64,000 bases of DNA from Marinobacterium sp. xm-d-530 (GCF_013283365.1 NZ_WBYM01000005.1:62001-126000); one strand, 5' to 3'. Counted from the first letter of the stretch, positions 18,508-26,454 are shown. The notes: generated by a model from the letters alone, not told the origin. Numbers and translations are program-made.

Positions 18508-18731
18508 GTTCGCGGCCTTTTCAAGACCGCTCCAACAGTTCGAAATCTTTTCTTAAGTTCGCGGCCTTTTTAAGACCGCTCCAACAGTTCGAAATCTTTT
18601 CTTAAGTTCGCGGCCTTTTCAAGACCGCTCCAACGGTTCGAAATCTTTTCTTAAGTTCGCGGCCTTCTTAAGACCGCTCCAACGGTTCGAGATCTTTTTA
18701 TGTTGGAGCGGTCTTGAAAAGGCCGCGATCG
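18504..18731. repeat. 49-bp tandem array of family-A REP units plus inverted end copy
   Basis: Four head-to-tail units start at 18504, 18553, 18602 and 18651, each exactly 49 bp with only scattered substitutions. Each holds a family-A hairpin (minus orientation) and a constant spacer reading CGAAATCTTTTC. A family-A copy in plus orientation closes the array (18701-18731). There is no unique spacer sequence, so it is not a CRISPR array. It lies between convergent kinase and PhnD-like genes. Confidence 0.92.
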
Positions 18732-18732
18732 C

Positions 18733-19560
18733 TCAATCCAACAAACTATCCAACAGCGTTAGCTTCAGCGCACGTACATCATCCCAGTCACTGTCATTAG
18801 CGGCTCTAAGCGATTGAATACCTAAACCTGATAACGCAGCTTTACCCTCTTCAGAATTACCCATATCAGCCAATGCCGCTGAAACTTTCTTGGCTATATC
18901 GGCATCAACTCTTGGGTGGTTAGCAAAGGCATGGGGGGTGTACTCTTCGGTTTTCCAAAGAACTTTTAATTGGCTCTTAATATCATCTTTAGAGTTGTTA
19001 AACGTGCGTCCTATGCCGCCTCCGGCCAAGAAAAACTCACGAGACACACCCAAATAAACTGAGTCATGCGAACTGACATAACGGGGGGTGATAGTAATAC
19101 CCATTTTTGCCAACTCCCCACGTGGAACCATCGAAGCCGCAAAGGCTGCTGGCGAAGGGAAAGCGACCTCCTTACCCTCTAACTGGCTTAACTCAGTAAT
19201 GGAGCTGTCGGTACGCGTAACAAGAAGACCCTGAATTCTCTTATCCGCTCGATGCGCAAGCGCAGTGTAACCCTTGTGCTCATTAAAGAAGGTGAAGTGG
19301 TAGGGGTTCATGTAAGCAAAGTCATACACACCGTCCATTAAACGCTGCTCAAAGGTAGGAATATCGGTAGCGGTAGCAAACTGAAACTGCATGCCCGTTT
19401 TATCTTCTAGATGCTTAAGAACAGGCCCCCACACTTTAGCTAACTTGGTTGCTGATTGCTGAGGGACAACACCAAAGGTGAACGTCTCTGCCCAAGCTTG
19501 ACCACTGATGGTCGCCGCCAAAACACCGACTGTTGCGAAACGCTTTAATAACTTATTCAT
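18733..19560 (-). CDS. PhnD-like periplasmic substrate-binding protein
   Basis: A 275-residue exported binding protein of the phosphate/phosphite/phosphonate family. Signal peptide MNKLLKRFATVGVLAATISG ends at AWA before ETFTFGVVPQQSATKLAKVW. Family blocks are DFAYMNPYHFTFFN, GKEVAFPSPAAFAASMVPR and SSHDSVYLGVSREFFLAGGG. Start is the ATG with GAGGAG six bases upstream. It is encoded 12 bp after a hybrid kinase gene on the same strand, with no permease or ATPase anywhere near. It therefore probably acts as the ligand-sensing partner of a kinase, as TorT does for TorS. The ligand is unknown. Confidence 0.82.
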   Translation of the reverse strand: MNKLLKRFATVGVLAATISGQAWAETFTFGVVPQQSATKLAKVWGPVLKHLEDKTGMQFQFATATDIPTFEQRLMDGVYDFAYMNPYHFTFFNEHKGYTALAHRADKRIQGLLVTRTDSSITELSQLEGKEVAFPSPAAFAASMVPRGELAKMGITITPRYVSSHDSVYLGVSREFFLAGGGIGRTFNNSKDDIKSQLKVLWKTEEYTPHAFANHPRVDADIAKKVSAALADMGNSEEGKAALSGLGIQSLRAANDSDWDDVRALKLTLLDSLLD

Positions 19561-19572
19561 CAACCACTCCTC

Positions 19573-21411
19573 TTAACTATTGATGATTTTGACAGACTGA
19601 GAGAGCAAAAACGCCTCGATGCTGTCGATTTTTAATGGTTTTGCCAACACAAGATCAGCACCTGCTTTTAATAGCTGATCTCGCTCTCCTCCAATGGTTG
19701 CCGCTGTTACACCGATAATGGGTGTATCAACATCCATAGACCTCAGGGTTTTAATCATCTCATCTCCATCCATGACCGGCATCATTAGGTCAGACAGCAT
19801 AAGATCAAACGTCTGTAATTTAGCTTTTTGCAGACCCTCATCCCCGTTAGAGGCGGTCACAACTGATGCGCCTTTTGATTCCAGCATCTTTTTGGTTAAC
19901 AGTTGTATTGTTAGGTTATCCTCAACGACCAAAACGGATAATCCTTCTAACACTGAGAGTTCCATCTGAGGTAACTCAGATGTTGGCAAAGAACTCTTAG
20001 CCTCTTCAATCGCCAATGAGAGTGTAAAGGTAAAACGGCTACCCGTTTTCCCGTCGCTCTCTAACACCAAATCCCCGCCCATATTAGTCACCAACTCCTT
20101 ACAGACACTGAGTCCAATACCGCTCCCCTCAGTCTGGCTATCACCTCTAGTAAAGCTCTCAAACACCCGAGCCTGAAGCTCTGGCTTAATGCCCTTACCA
20201 TCATCGGTAATAGAGACTTCAAGACGTGCAAAGTTTGGGTTAATGCGTTGCAGATCGGCCGAGATAGATAAGGTTTTACACTGGCTGTGAATGATGGCGT
20301 TTCGCATTAGATTTGAGACGATTTGACGCAGCGCCTTCTCTGATGTTTTAACCTGCGTCCCGGTAATCGCTATCTCATCGACTAAACGAATTCCATGTGC
20401 ATAGGCTTGCTGTCGATAGCTGGTAATAAGACCACTGAATAGCTCAGCCAAATCGACTGAATCGACGTTCATATCACGACCAGAACCCGCTCGTGCGACC
20501 AAGCTCATATCATCAATAAGCGATAGAGTATGATCAACATTCGAGCGGATGAGATTGAGATTAATGGATTCTCTATTTTCTAACTCCATCATGGTGATCG
20601 ATATGGGCGTGCGGATCTCATGACCTAAAATGGCGAACACATCGGCTTCACGCTGTTTAGATTCTTCCGATAATCTAAGTGCCTGCTGAAGTTCTTTGGT
20701 TTTACTTTCGACTTGCTGAGCTAAGTTTTCCTGACTTTTCGCCATGACTGATTGTGCTTCAACTAACTTCTTGCGCATCGCTTCAAGCAGACTAGCAAAC
20801 TGCGAGATCTCATCATGGCCAATAACCTTAACCTCTGTGTTTAGGTCACCCTTAGCAATCGATTGGACACTTTTAGAGAGCTCTCGGATACGACAAGTCA
20901 GGTATCGACCAAGCAGGTATGAAAAGAAAGCTACTAACAGAAGCCCGCCAATCGCGATTTGAAAACCTAACAGTTTGGCAAAATTGGAGTTATCGTCAAC
21001 GATTGAGATGTCATAGGTAAACTCCACCCAGCCAAAGGATTGTTGATCAATAATAATAGGCATCTGAACATCGTATATGGATTCAAGCCCACTAAGCTCA
21101 CTCTGTGTCTGGCTCGCCATGACTCGATCATTAGCTGCTATAACTGAAACGCCCAATACCGTTTCACGCTGCATGAATTGAGAAATGGCCGATTCTATCT
21201 CGGCAATATCAAAGCTGATGACCGCGTTGGTGATGGACGAGGCAAAGAGCTCTGATATGTCTCGTGCAGACTCTTCATAAAGCGCTTTATTCGTATCATG
21301 AACAATGGCTGACTCTGTCAGAATCAAGAAAGAGAAGGCGCAGATCTCGATTAATGCCACACCAATGATGGTTTTAGCACCAATACTTAACTTAGACACA
21401 AACTTAAACAT
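19573..21411 (-). CDS. Hybrid sensor histidine kinase with receiver domain
   Basis: A 612-residue hybrid kinase. Order: helix 1 (~13-33), periplasmic sensor (~34-140), helix 2 (~145-167), HAMP, coiled coil, phosphoacceptor H264 in FAILGHEIRTPIS, ATPase domain (SITDDGKGI, GSGIGLSVCKELV), then a receiver domain with acceptor D541 in LMLSDLMMPVMDG. There is no C-terminal HPt domain, so the phosphate must leave through a separate HPt protein or regulator not found here. It is first in a two-gene unit with the PhnD-like gene. Its sensor resembles that of the convergent kinase at 16.9 kb. Confidence 0.88.
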   Translation of the reverse strand: MFKFVSKLSIGAKTIIGVALIEICAFSFLILTESAIVHDTNKALYEESARDISELFASSITNAVISFDIAEIESAISQFMQRETVLGVSVIAANDRVMASQTQSELSGLESIYDVQMPIIIDQQSFGWVEFTYDISIVDDNSNFAKLLGFQIAIGGLLLVAFFSYLLGRYLTCRIRELSKSVQSIAKGDLNTEVKVIGHDEISQFASLLEAMRKKLVEAQSVMAKSQENLAQQVESKTKELQQALRLSEESKQREADVFAILGHEIRTPISITMMELENRESINLNLIRSNVDHTLSLIDDMSLVARAGSGRDMNVDSVDLAELFSGLITSYRQQAYAHGIRLVDEIAITGTQVKTSEKALRQIVSNLMRNAIIHSQCKTLSISADLQRINPNFARLEVSITDDGKGIKPELQARVFESFTRGDSQTEGSGIGLSVCKELVTNMGGDLVLESDGKTGSRFTFTLSLAIEEAKSSLPTSELPQMELSVLEGLSVLVVEDNLTIQLLTKKMLESKGASVVTASNGDEGLQKAKLQTFDLMLSDLMMPVMDGDEMIKTLRSMDVDTPIIGVTAATIGGERDQLLKAGADLVLAKPLKIDSIEAFLLSQSVKIINS

Positions 21412-21493
21412 ACTGCTCTCTACAAATTTTCGTTAGTAAATTTAGAGCAAGTATCGTGCCAACTATTTAGACGTTGGAGTTTGTCTGAAAAGC

Positions 21494-21641
21494 TATCGCG
21501 GCCTTTTTAAGACCGCTCCAACAGTGTCAAATGCACTTAGTGTTAGAGTCGACTTGAAAAGACCGCGATAAATACTGTTGGAGCGGTCTAGCAAAGGCCG
21601 CGATGATAAGTGTAGTAATAGCCCAAAGGGCGAAGCGATAT
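21494..21641. repeat. REP-like cluster: three family-A copies and a D-like fragment
   Basis: Family A (minus) is at about 21494-21523, a degenerate A (plus) at 21541-21570, a further A (plus) at 21576-21604, and a D-like unit AGCCCAAAGGGCGAAGCGATA at about 21620-21640. It lies between the antiporter stop codon and the hybrid kinase promoter. Confidence 0.8.
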
Positions 21642-21646
21642 AAGCG

Positions 21647-22624
21647 TTAAAACGAAGCAGACAGCGTATAGAAAAGGTAACCCGCATAACCTATATAGAC
21701 GGCCACTAACAACCCACCCTCAACACGATTAATGCGACGACGCCCCAACACTCCGTAACCCAGAACAAACAGGGACAGAGTTAACACGCCCATGATGGTC
21801 CAATCACGGTAGAGAGCTGCAGCTTCAATACCCAAAGGCTGAATAGCACCGGCTATACCAACAACGGCAAGCGTATTGAATAAGTTAGATCCAATGACGT
21901 TACCCAAGGCTAAATCATGCTCGTTCTTCTTCACCGCAATGATTGACGAAGCTAGCTCAGGCAGCGAAGTGCCTATCGCTACAATGGTCAATCCAATGAT
22001 CAGATCACTGACACCCAAAGCCATCGCAATATCGACAGCGCCCCAGACCAACAGGCGTGAGCTACCAATCAGAATCACTAGGCCTAACACCAACCAGAAA
22101 AGCGCTCGACTTAACGGCAGGTAGTCGTCATCTTCAAACTCAGATTCAAAGTCCGCAGAGAGTGCATCGTTTTTGGCTCTCATGCTGGAGTAAATCGACC
22201 AGCCCATAATCAGCGCAAAGACAAACAACATCAGAAAAGCATCAAAACGAGTAATCTCTAAATCGTAGATCAACGCACCCACAAGTAGGGTTGCAAGGGC
22301 TAGCAGAGGAAGCTCCGTCTTAAGAATCTTGGATTTAACGCTGATAGGACTTAACAGCGCGGTAATCCCCAAAATTAACGCAATATTAGTGATGTTTGAG
22401 CCAAAGCCATTACCAATGGCTAAGCCGGGGTTACCTTGGGAAGCGGCTAAAGCAGAAACCACCATCTCAGGTGCAGAGGTACCAAACCCAATAATGACCA
22501 TACCGATCAATAAGGTTGGCATACCCAAATGTTTAGCGGTAGCAGCCGCCCCATCGACAAAGCGATCGGCACTCCAAACCAATAACACAAGACCCGCAAC
22601 CACAGCCAAGATAGGCATCAACAT
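21647..22624 (-). CDS. yrbG: Calcium/sodium antiporter, CaCA family
   Basis: A 325-residue inner-membrane exchanger with about ten helices. The two conserved alpha repeats are GFGTSAPEMVVSALAA followed by GNGFGSNITNIALILG (~residues 47-85), and AIGTSLPELASSIIA followed by GNVIGSNLFNTLAVVG (~residues 215-255). These contain the acidic and asparagine residues of the ion sites. An acidic cytoplasmic loop (ADFESEFEDDD) separates the halves. The ATG with AGGA upstream is preferred over a TTG three bases earlier. In E. coli the homologue precedes lipopolysaccharide genes; here it is alone, between repeats and tRNA-Ser. Confidence 0.9.
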   Translation of the reverse strand: MLMPILAVVAGLVLLVWSADRFVDGAAATAKHLGMPTLLIGMVIIGFGTSAPEMVVSALAASQGNPGLAIGNGFGSNITNIALILGITALLSPISVKSKILKTELPLLALATLLVGALIYDLEITRFDAFLMLFVFALIMGWSIYSSMRAKNDALSADFESEFEDDDYLPLSRALFWLVLGLVILIGSSRLLVWGAVDIAMALGVSDLIIGLTIVAIGTSLPELASSIIAVKKNEHDLALGNVIGSNLFNTLAVVGIAGAIQPLGIEAAALYRDWTIMGVLTLSLFVLGYGVLGRRRINRVEGGLLVAVYIGYAGYLFYTLSASF

Positions 22625-22708
22625 CAATCAGTTCCTAATGAAAATATTAAATCTGTGTGTATTCTAAACGAAACCACCCACAGTAACAGCACAAGCCGCG
22701 ATAAACCC

Positions 22709-22736
22709 TTGTGATTTAAACCATCTTTGCTAGAAT
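22709..22736 (+). promoter_or_regulatory. Probable sigma-70 promoter of the tRNA-Ser transcript
   Basis: TTGTGA and TAGAAT are separated by 16 bp and followed by a GC-rich discriminator (CCGCGCTCGCG), typical of stable-RNA promoters. Transcription from here would carry the duplicated segments at 22753-22949 into the tRNA precursor. Confidence 0.55.
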
Positions 22737-22752
22737 CCGCGCTCGCGTTAAA

Positions 22753-22949
22753 GAGCACGCCTGAAGAGTGATGTGCCAATAAAAAGTTTAGGTCAGTTGT
22801 CCGAGTGGTCGACTAAAAACGCAAGGATAGCGTTTTTGAACGGACGAAGTCCGGCCCCAACGGGGTGAGCGTCAGGAGACGCGAATAACGAGCACGCCTG
22901 GAAAGTGTTGTGCCAAATTAAAGTTTAGGTCAGTTGTCCGAGTGGTCGA
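22753..22949 (+). repeat. Partial tRNA-Ser duplications flanking a four-hairpin insert
   Basis: Two 60-bp copies (22753-22812 and 22890-22949) each hold an anticodon-arm-like segment starting GAGCACGCCTG, an AT-rich linker ending AAGTTTA, and the tRNA-Ser 5' part GGTCAGTTGTCCGAGTGGTCGA. The second copy's 5' part belongs to the functional tRNA. In the first copy the sequence then departs into a 77-nt insert (22813-22889), where the real tRNA has only two bases (AG). The insert folds as four hairpins: AAAAACGC/GCGTTTTT, CGGAC/GTCCG, CCCC/GGGG and GCGTC/GACGC. Confidence 0.85.
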
Positions 22950-23015
22950 AGGAGCACGCCTGGAAAGTGTGTATACGGCAACGTATCGAGGGTTCGAATC
23001 CCTCACTGACCGCCA
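22928..23015 (+). tRNA. tRNA-Ser (GGA anticodon)
   Basis: An 88-nt class II tRNA with encoded CCA. The acceptor stem is GGTCAGT/ACTGACC, the D-arm holds CCGAGTGGTCGAAGG, the anticodon loop is CTGGAAA (reads UCC), the long variable arm is TATACGGCAACGTAT-like, and the T-arm is GAGGGTTCGAATCCCTC. It is monocistronic, followed by a terminator. Confidence 0.95.
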
Positions 23016-23023
23016 TCCAAATC

Positions 23024-23051
23024 AAAAAGCCTCGCACAAGCGGGGCTTTTT
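23024..23051 (+). terminator. Intrinsic terminator of tRNA-Ser
   Basis: AAAAAGCCTCGC / GCGGGGCTTTTT with an ACAA loop and one G-T pair, ending in a T-run nine bases after the tRNA CCA. Confidence 0.9.
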
Positions 23052-23159
23052 GTTGGAGCCTTATCGCAGATGAGGCGATTGGCATCATCGCGGCCTTTAC
23101 CAGACCGCTCCAACAAAAGCGCAAGTACTATCGCGACCTTTTCAAGATCGCTCCAACAT
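23051..23159. repeat. REP-like cluster: one B and two A copies
   Basis: Family B (plus) starts in the T-run of the tRNA terminator (23051-23079). Family A copies in minus orientation follow at about 23087-23115 and 23129-23159; the last has compensating changes on both stem sides (CGACCTT with AAGATCG). Confidence 0.8.
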
Positions 23160-23178
23160 AAGGCTTATTCCAACAAAA

Positions 23179-23203
23179 AAGGCTCCCTAGGGAGCCTTCA
23201 TTC
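23179..23203 (-). terminator. Intrinsic terminator of the YebC/YeeN gene
   Basis: The perfect palindrome AAGGCTCCCTAGGGAGCCTT is followed, on the minus strand, by a T-run. It lies ~12 bp after the stop codon. Confidence 0.88.
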
Positions 23204-23214
23204 AACGTCATTCT

Positions 23215-23928
23215 TTACAGTTGAACGTTGTGGTAAACGTGCTGAACATCATCAAGATCTTCTAGCATGCCTAAGAACTTATCAAACAACACCTGATCTT
23301 CTTCGCTGATCTCTGTGTAGCTGTTAGGTACCCACTGGATCTCTTCTACTTCAAGATCCGTAATGCCCATCTCAGTTAGAGCTGTTTTAGCTTTAAAGTA
23401 GTCGGTAGGAGCAACAAAGGCGGTTAGCAACCCCTCTTCGTTCTCAAGATCGGTTACATCAACGTCGGCTTCCATCAGCGCTTCAAGCACAGCGTCTTCA
23501 TCATCGTGTTTGAATACAAATACCGCAGCGTGTTCAAACATGTGCGCTACGGCACCTTGGTTACCGATTTTACACTTAGTCTTAGTAAAGGCTTGACGAA
23601 CATCACCAAAGGTACGGTTCGGGTTGTCAGTTAGACACTCAATGATCGCCATTGAGCCGCCTGGGCCGTAACCTTCATATCGAGCAGGTGCGAAGTCTTC
23701 ACCGCCACCACCTTGCGCTTTATCGATCGCTTTATCGATAACGTGCGCAGGTACCTGATCTTTTTTAGCACGATCAAGCAAGCTACGCAGAGACAGGTTA
23801 GCATTGGGATCCGAACCACCGGATTTGGCACTCATGTAAATTTCACGGCTGTAACGACTGTAGACCTTAGCATTCTGGTCAGAAGTTTTAGCAATCGAGG
23901 CTTTTCGGTTTTGATACGCACGACCCAT
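23215..23928 (-). CDS. yeeN: YebC/PmpR family regulator, YeeN type
   Basis: A 237-residue cytoplasmic protein of the YebC/PmpR/TACO1 family. The start chosen is [11 protein letters not shown], the family N-terminus; an upstream in-frame start adds eight residues with no counterpart. Core blocks are [39 protein letters not shown] and [19 protein letters not shown]. The tyrosine-rich start and SGGSDP place it with the YeeN subgroup rather than canonical YebC. Members act in transcription regulation or in relief of ribosome stalling; which applies here is open. A terminator follows directly. Confidence 0.87.
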   Translation of the reverse strand: MGRAYQNRKASIAKTSDQNAKVYSRYSREIYMSAKSGGSDPNANLSLRSLLDRAKKDQVPAHVIDKAIDKAQGGGGEDFAPARYEGYGPGGSMAIIECLTDNPNRTFGDVRQAFTKTKCKIGNQGAVAHMFEHAAVFVFKHDDEDAVLEALMEADVDVTDLENEEGLLTAFVAPTDYFKAKTALTEMGITDLEVEEIQWVPNSYTEISEEDQVLFDKFLGMLEDLDDVQHVYHNVQL

Positions 23929-24008
23929 CGGGAAGTCACTCCAGTAGTTCAAAAAAGAGGCGACAGTTTAATCCCCTAGCGCCCTTCAGACAATCCTAAA
24001 AAGCGCTG

Positions 24009-24043
24009 TTCACTGGAAAAGCATTGTGCTATCGTACTAGTAC
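24009..24043 (+). promoter_or_regulatory. trpR promoter with TrpR-type operator touching the start codon
   Basis: The perfect palindrome GTACTAGTAC (24034-24043) directly abuts the trpR ATG and contains the ACTAGT core of known TrpR operators. Upstream, TTCACT and TGCTATCGT form a plausible -35 and extended -10 with 15-bp spacing. No Shine-Dalgarno sequence is visible, so the mRNA may be leaderless. Confidence 0.5.
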
Positions 24044-24295
24044 ATGAATACATCTAGCCATTTTGATCAACTCATTACTCACCTCTTCTCTTGTCAAAGC
24101 GAAGAGACACTTTCCGTTGCGCTGCAGGAACTGTTAACACCCAGTGAAGTCACAGAGATCAGTAAACGATTACAGATCTTCCGACTTTTAGAGGATGGTG
24201 TTCCCCAACGCGAAATTGCGAAACAGCTAGGTGTAGGTATAGCGACTGTGACGCGCGGTTCGCGCGCATTGAAAGCCAAAGAAGGTAACGAATGA
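24044..24295 (+). CDS. trpR: Trp operon repressor
   Basis: An 83-residue TrpR. The C-terminal half holds LLTPSEVTEISKRLQIFRLL and the helix-turn-helix QREIAKQLGVGIATVTRGSR, both closely matching E. coli TrpR. It is somewhat shorter than the E. coli protein (about 108), lacking C-terminal residues after the recognition helix region. With bound tryptophan it should repress trp promoters. It is the first gene of a trpR-trpE-trpG unit, its stop overlapping the trpE ATG, and it has a TrpR-like operator at its own start, so autoregulation of the whole unit is likely. Confidence 0.9.
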   Translation: MNTSSHFDQLITHLFSCQSEETLSVALQELLTPSEVTEISKRLQIFRLLEDGVPQREIAKQLGVGIATVTRGSRALKAKEGNE

Positions 24296-25686
24296 TTAAC
24301 CGTAAACCGGCCAAAATTGAGCTTCCCCGAAAACCTCAATACGTCAAAATGGCGGCCGACATCGATTTTTTCCAACTGTTTAAGAAGATCGAAAAGCGCT
24401 TTGATAACTGCGTGATGCTCGAATCTTTGGGTGAAGAGAGTTACATCTCACGCCACTCCATCATCGGTTTTGATCCTGAGCAGATTTTGTGGGCCGACGA
24501 AGGTTATCTTCATATCGAGGATCGCCAGGGCAACCGCGAGTCTTACGCCAGTGAAAACCCATATTACCTTCTACGTGAGATCGTTCCTCAAAACATCATC
24601 TCGCGAAAATATGCGGGTGGTTTGACCGGCTATATCGGTTACGACTGTATGAACTACTTTGAACCCTCACTGAACCTACAACACAGTGAGATGTTCGATA
24701 TCTTCCGTTTTGGTGTTTTTAAAGACGGTCTAATTCTCGACAAAATGACCGGTGAAGTTTTCTACTTCTACTACACTGATAGCCGCATTGAGTTGGTCGA
24801 TGAGATTCTCGCTTCCGACTGCCCTGCCAATGGCCCGCTGAAGATCTACAACCTCGGCGATACCATGACCCAACAAGATCATGCTGATGCTGTTATGAAG
24901 GTTAAACAGGACATCATTGAGGGTAAGATTTTCCAGACGGAAGTGGGCTTTAAAAAGCGTTTCCGCCTCGAGGGTGACACCATCAACATTTACGAACAAT
25001 TGCGCGAAGTGAACCCATCGCCGCAGATGTACTACGTAAAGTTTGGTGAGCAGAAGCTAATTGGCGCAAGCCCCGAACTACTCTTCCGCTTACGTCAGGG
25101 TGAAATGGAGACCTTCCCACTGGCCGGCACAACAAAACGTGGCGCCGATGCCGTTGAAGATCAGCAGTTAGCTCGCGCCCTACTCAACGATCCTAAAGAG
25201 ATTGCCGAGCACAATATGATCGTCGATCTACATCGAAACGACATCGGTCGAGTGGCACGCTTTGGTACGGTTAAAGTGCGCAACCTTATGGACATCAAAC
25301 GATTCAGTCATGTCCAACACATCTCAAGTGAGATTGTCGGCATTATCTCTGATGAGCATGACATGTTCTCTGCTTTAGCCAGCAACTTCCCTGCCGGCAC
25401 ACTGACAGGCGCGCCAAAAATTGAGGCGATGACGATCATTGATGAGTTGGAAGCAGATGGCCGGGGCCCTTATGGAGGTGCAGTCGGTCACTTCTCCTTC
25501 AATGGTGATTGTACCTTTGCCATTCCGATTCGCACGGTATTTGCCAACGGTGAACAGGCGTATGTGCAGACCTGTGGTGGTAATGTCTACGACTCTAATC
25601 CGGAAGATGAGTACGAAGAGATTCGTCGCAAGTTTGCCGGTACTAAAAAAGTACTGGATCAATTTATGGTGGAGGAACAGGCGTGA
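24292..25686 (+). CDS. trpE: Anthranilate synthase component I
   Basis: A 464-residue chorismate-binding enzyme that makes anthranilate with ammonia from TrpG. The tryptophan-feedback LLES-type motif is MLESLGEESYISRHS near residue 45. Catalytic-domain blocks are FPLAGTTKRGA, IAEHNMIVDLHRNDIGRV, FPAGTLTGAPKIEAM and GPYGGAVGHFSFNG. The usual PIAGTRPRG is replaced by PLAGTTKRG, and the protein is shorter than the E. coli enzyme (520), so it belongs to a divergent TrpE subgroup. The ATG overlaps the trpR stop (ATGA). No trpDCBA genes follow. Confidence 0.88.
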   Translation: MINRKPAKIELPRKPQYVKMAADIDFFQLFKKIEKRFDNCVMLESLGEESYISRHSIIGFDPEQILWADEGYLHIEDRQGNRESYASENPYYLLREIVPQNIISRKYAGGLTGYIGYDCMNYFEPSLNLQHSEMFDIFRFGVFKDGLILDKMTGEVFYFYYTDSRIELVDEILASDCPANGPLKIYNLGDTMTQQDHADAVMKVKQDIIEGKIFQTEVGFKKRFRLEGDTINIYEQLREVNPSPQMYYVKFGEQKLIGASPELLFRLRQGEMETFPLAGTTKRGADAVEDQQLARALLNDPKEIAEHNMIVDLHRNDIGRVARFGTVKVRNLMDIKRFSHVQHISSEIVGIISDEHDMFSALASNFPAGTLTGAPKIEAMTIIDELEADGRGPYGGAVGHFSFNGDCTFAIPIRTVFANGEQAYVQTCGGNVYDSNPEDEYEEIRRKFAGTKKVLDQFMVEEQA

Positions 25687-26363
25687 CCGACTCAACAACC
25701 ATGAAGGTTTACATCATCGATAACTATGACTCCTTCACCTACAACCTCTACCAGTTCATTGGCGAGATTCTTGAAGCTGAGCACCTCGCAGGCAACTTGG
25801 ATAATTTTGAGATCATTGTAAAACGCAACGATGAGGTCGATGTTGAGGCTGTTCGCCAGGCCAACCCAGATAGAATCATTATCTCGCCCGGCCCTGGCTC
25901 ACCGGATGACCCTAAATATTTTGGCGTCTGTGCTGATGTGATAACCAGCCTAGGCAAAGAGACGCCATTAATGGGCGTCTGTTTAGGTATGCAAGGCATA
26001 GTCCACTGTTTTGGTGGAAAGGTGGTGAAAGCCCCACTGCCGATGCACGGCAAGATCAGTCCGATCACCCACAACGCCGAGGGTGTATTCAAAAATATCC
26101 CCGATCAACTTGAGGTGATGCGCTACCACTCTCTCATTGCAGAGTCGGAATCGATTCCAGACTGTTTAGAGGTCACTGCAGCTGTCGGTGAGCTACAGCA
26201 GAACGACCTGACCAACATCGATCGAATCCGCCAAGGCGGTGCCTTTGAGATTATGGGTGTTAAGCACAAAGAGTATCCAATACACGGCATCCAGTTCCAC
26301 CCAGAATCCTTTGCGACCGAAGGCGGTAAAGAGCTGATTCGAAATTTTTTGTTTGTGGAGTGA
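25683..26363 (+). CDS. trpG: Anthranilate synthase component II (glutamine amidotransferase)
   Basis: Class I glutamine amidotransferase of 226 residues. Oxyanion region IISPGPGSPDD, nucleophile C in PLMGVCLGMQGIVHCFGG, and the His-Glu pair in IHGIQFHPESFATEGG are intact. Two starts are possible: a GTG overlapping the trpE stop (GTGA), or an ATG 18 bp further in that gives the family-typical N-terminus MKVYIIDNYDSFTYN. Such amidotransferases often also serve 4-aminobenzoate synthesis, which cannot be excluded. It ends the operon; a family-B repeat follows. Confidence 0.88.
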   Translation: MTDSTTMKVYIIDNYDSFTYNLYQFIGEILEAEHLAGNLDNFEIIVKRNDEVDVEAVRQANPDRIIISPGPGSPDDPKYFGVCADVITSLGKETPLMGVCLGMQGIVHCFGGKVVKAPLPMHGKISPITHNAEGVFKNIPDQLEVMRYHSLIAESESIPDCLEVTAAVGELQQNDLTNIDRIRQGGAFEIMGVKHKEYPIHGIQFHPESFATEGGKELIRNFLFVE

Positions 26364-26366
26364 TCT

Positions 26367-26429
26367 TGTTGGAGCCTTATCGTAGATGAGGCGATTTATA
26401 ATCGCGGCCTTTTCAAGACCGCTCCAACA
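26367..26429. repeat. REP-like pair: B (plus) and A (minus)
   Basis: Family B at 26367-26395 and family A in minus orientation at 26400-26429 face each other tail to tail, 4 bp after the trpG stop codon. Confidence 0.8.
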
Positions 26430-26454
26430 TTCAAACCGCTCCAACGCTCCAAAA

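Noticed and set aside
18504-18731. CRISPR-like array of regular repeats
   Set aside because: The 49-bp period contains no unique spacers; every unit is the same throughout, and there are no cas genes.
22790-22920. A second, intron-containing tRNA-Ser gene
   Set aside because: No 3' acceptor strand, variable arm or T-arm follows the insert before the linker, so no complete tRNA can be spliced; 77 nt is far too short for a group I or II intron.
22753-23015. tRNA-Ser locus as a phage or island attachment site
   Set aside because: The duplicated parts are from the 5' half and anticodon arm rather than the 3' end used by integrases, and no integrase is nearby.
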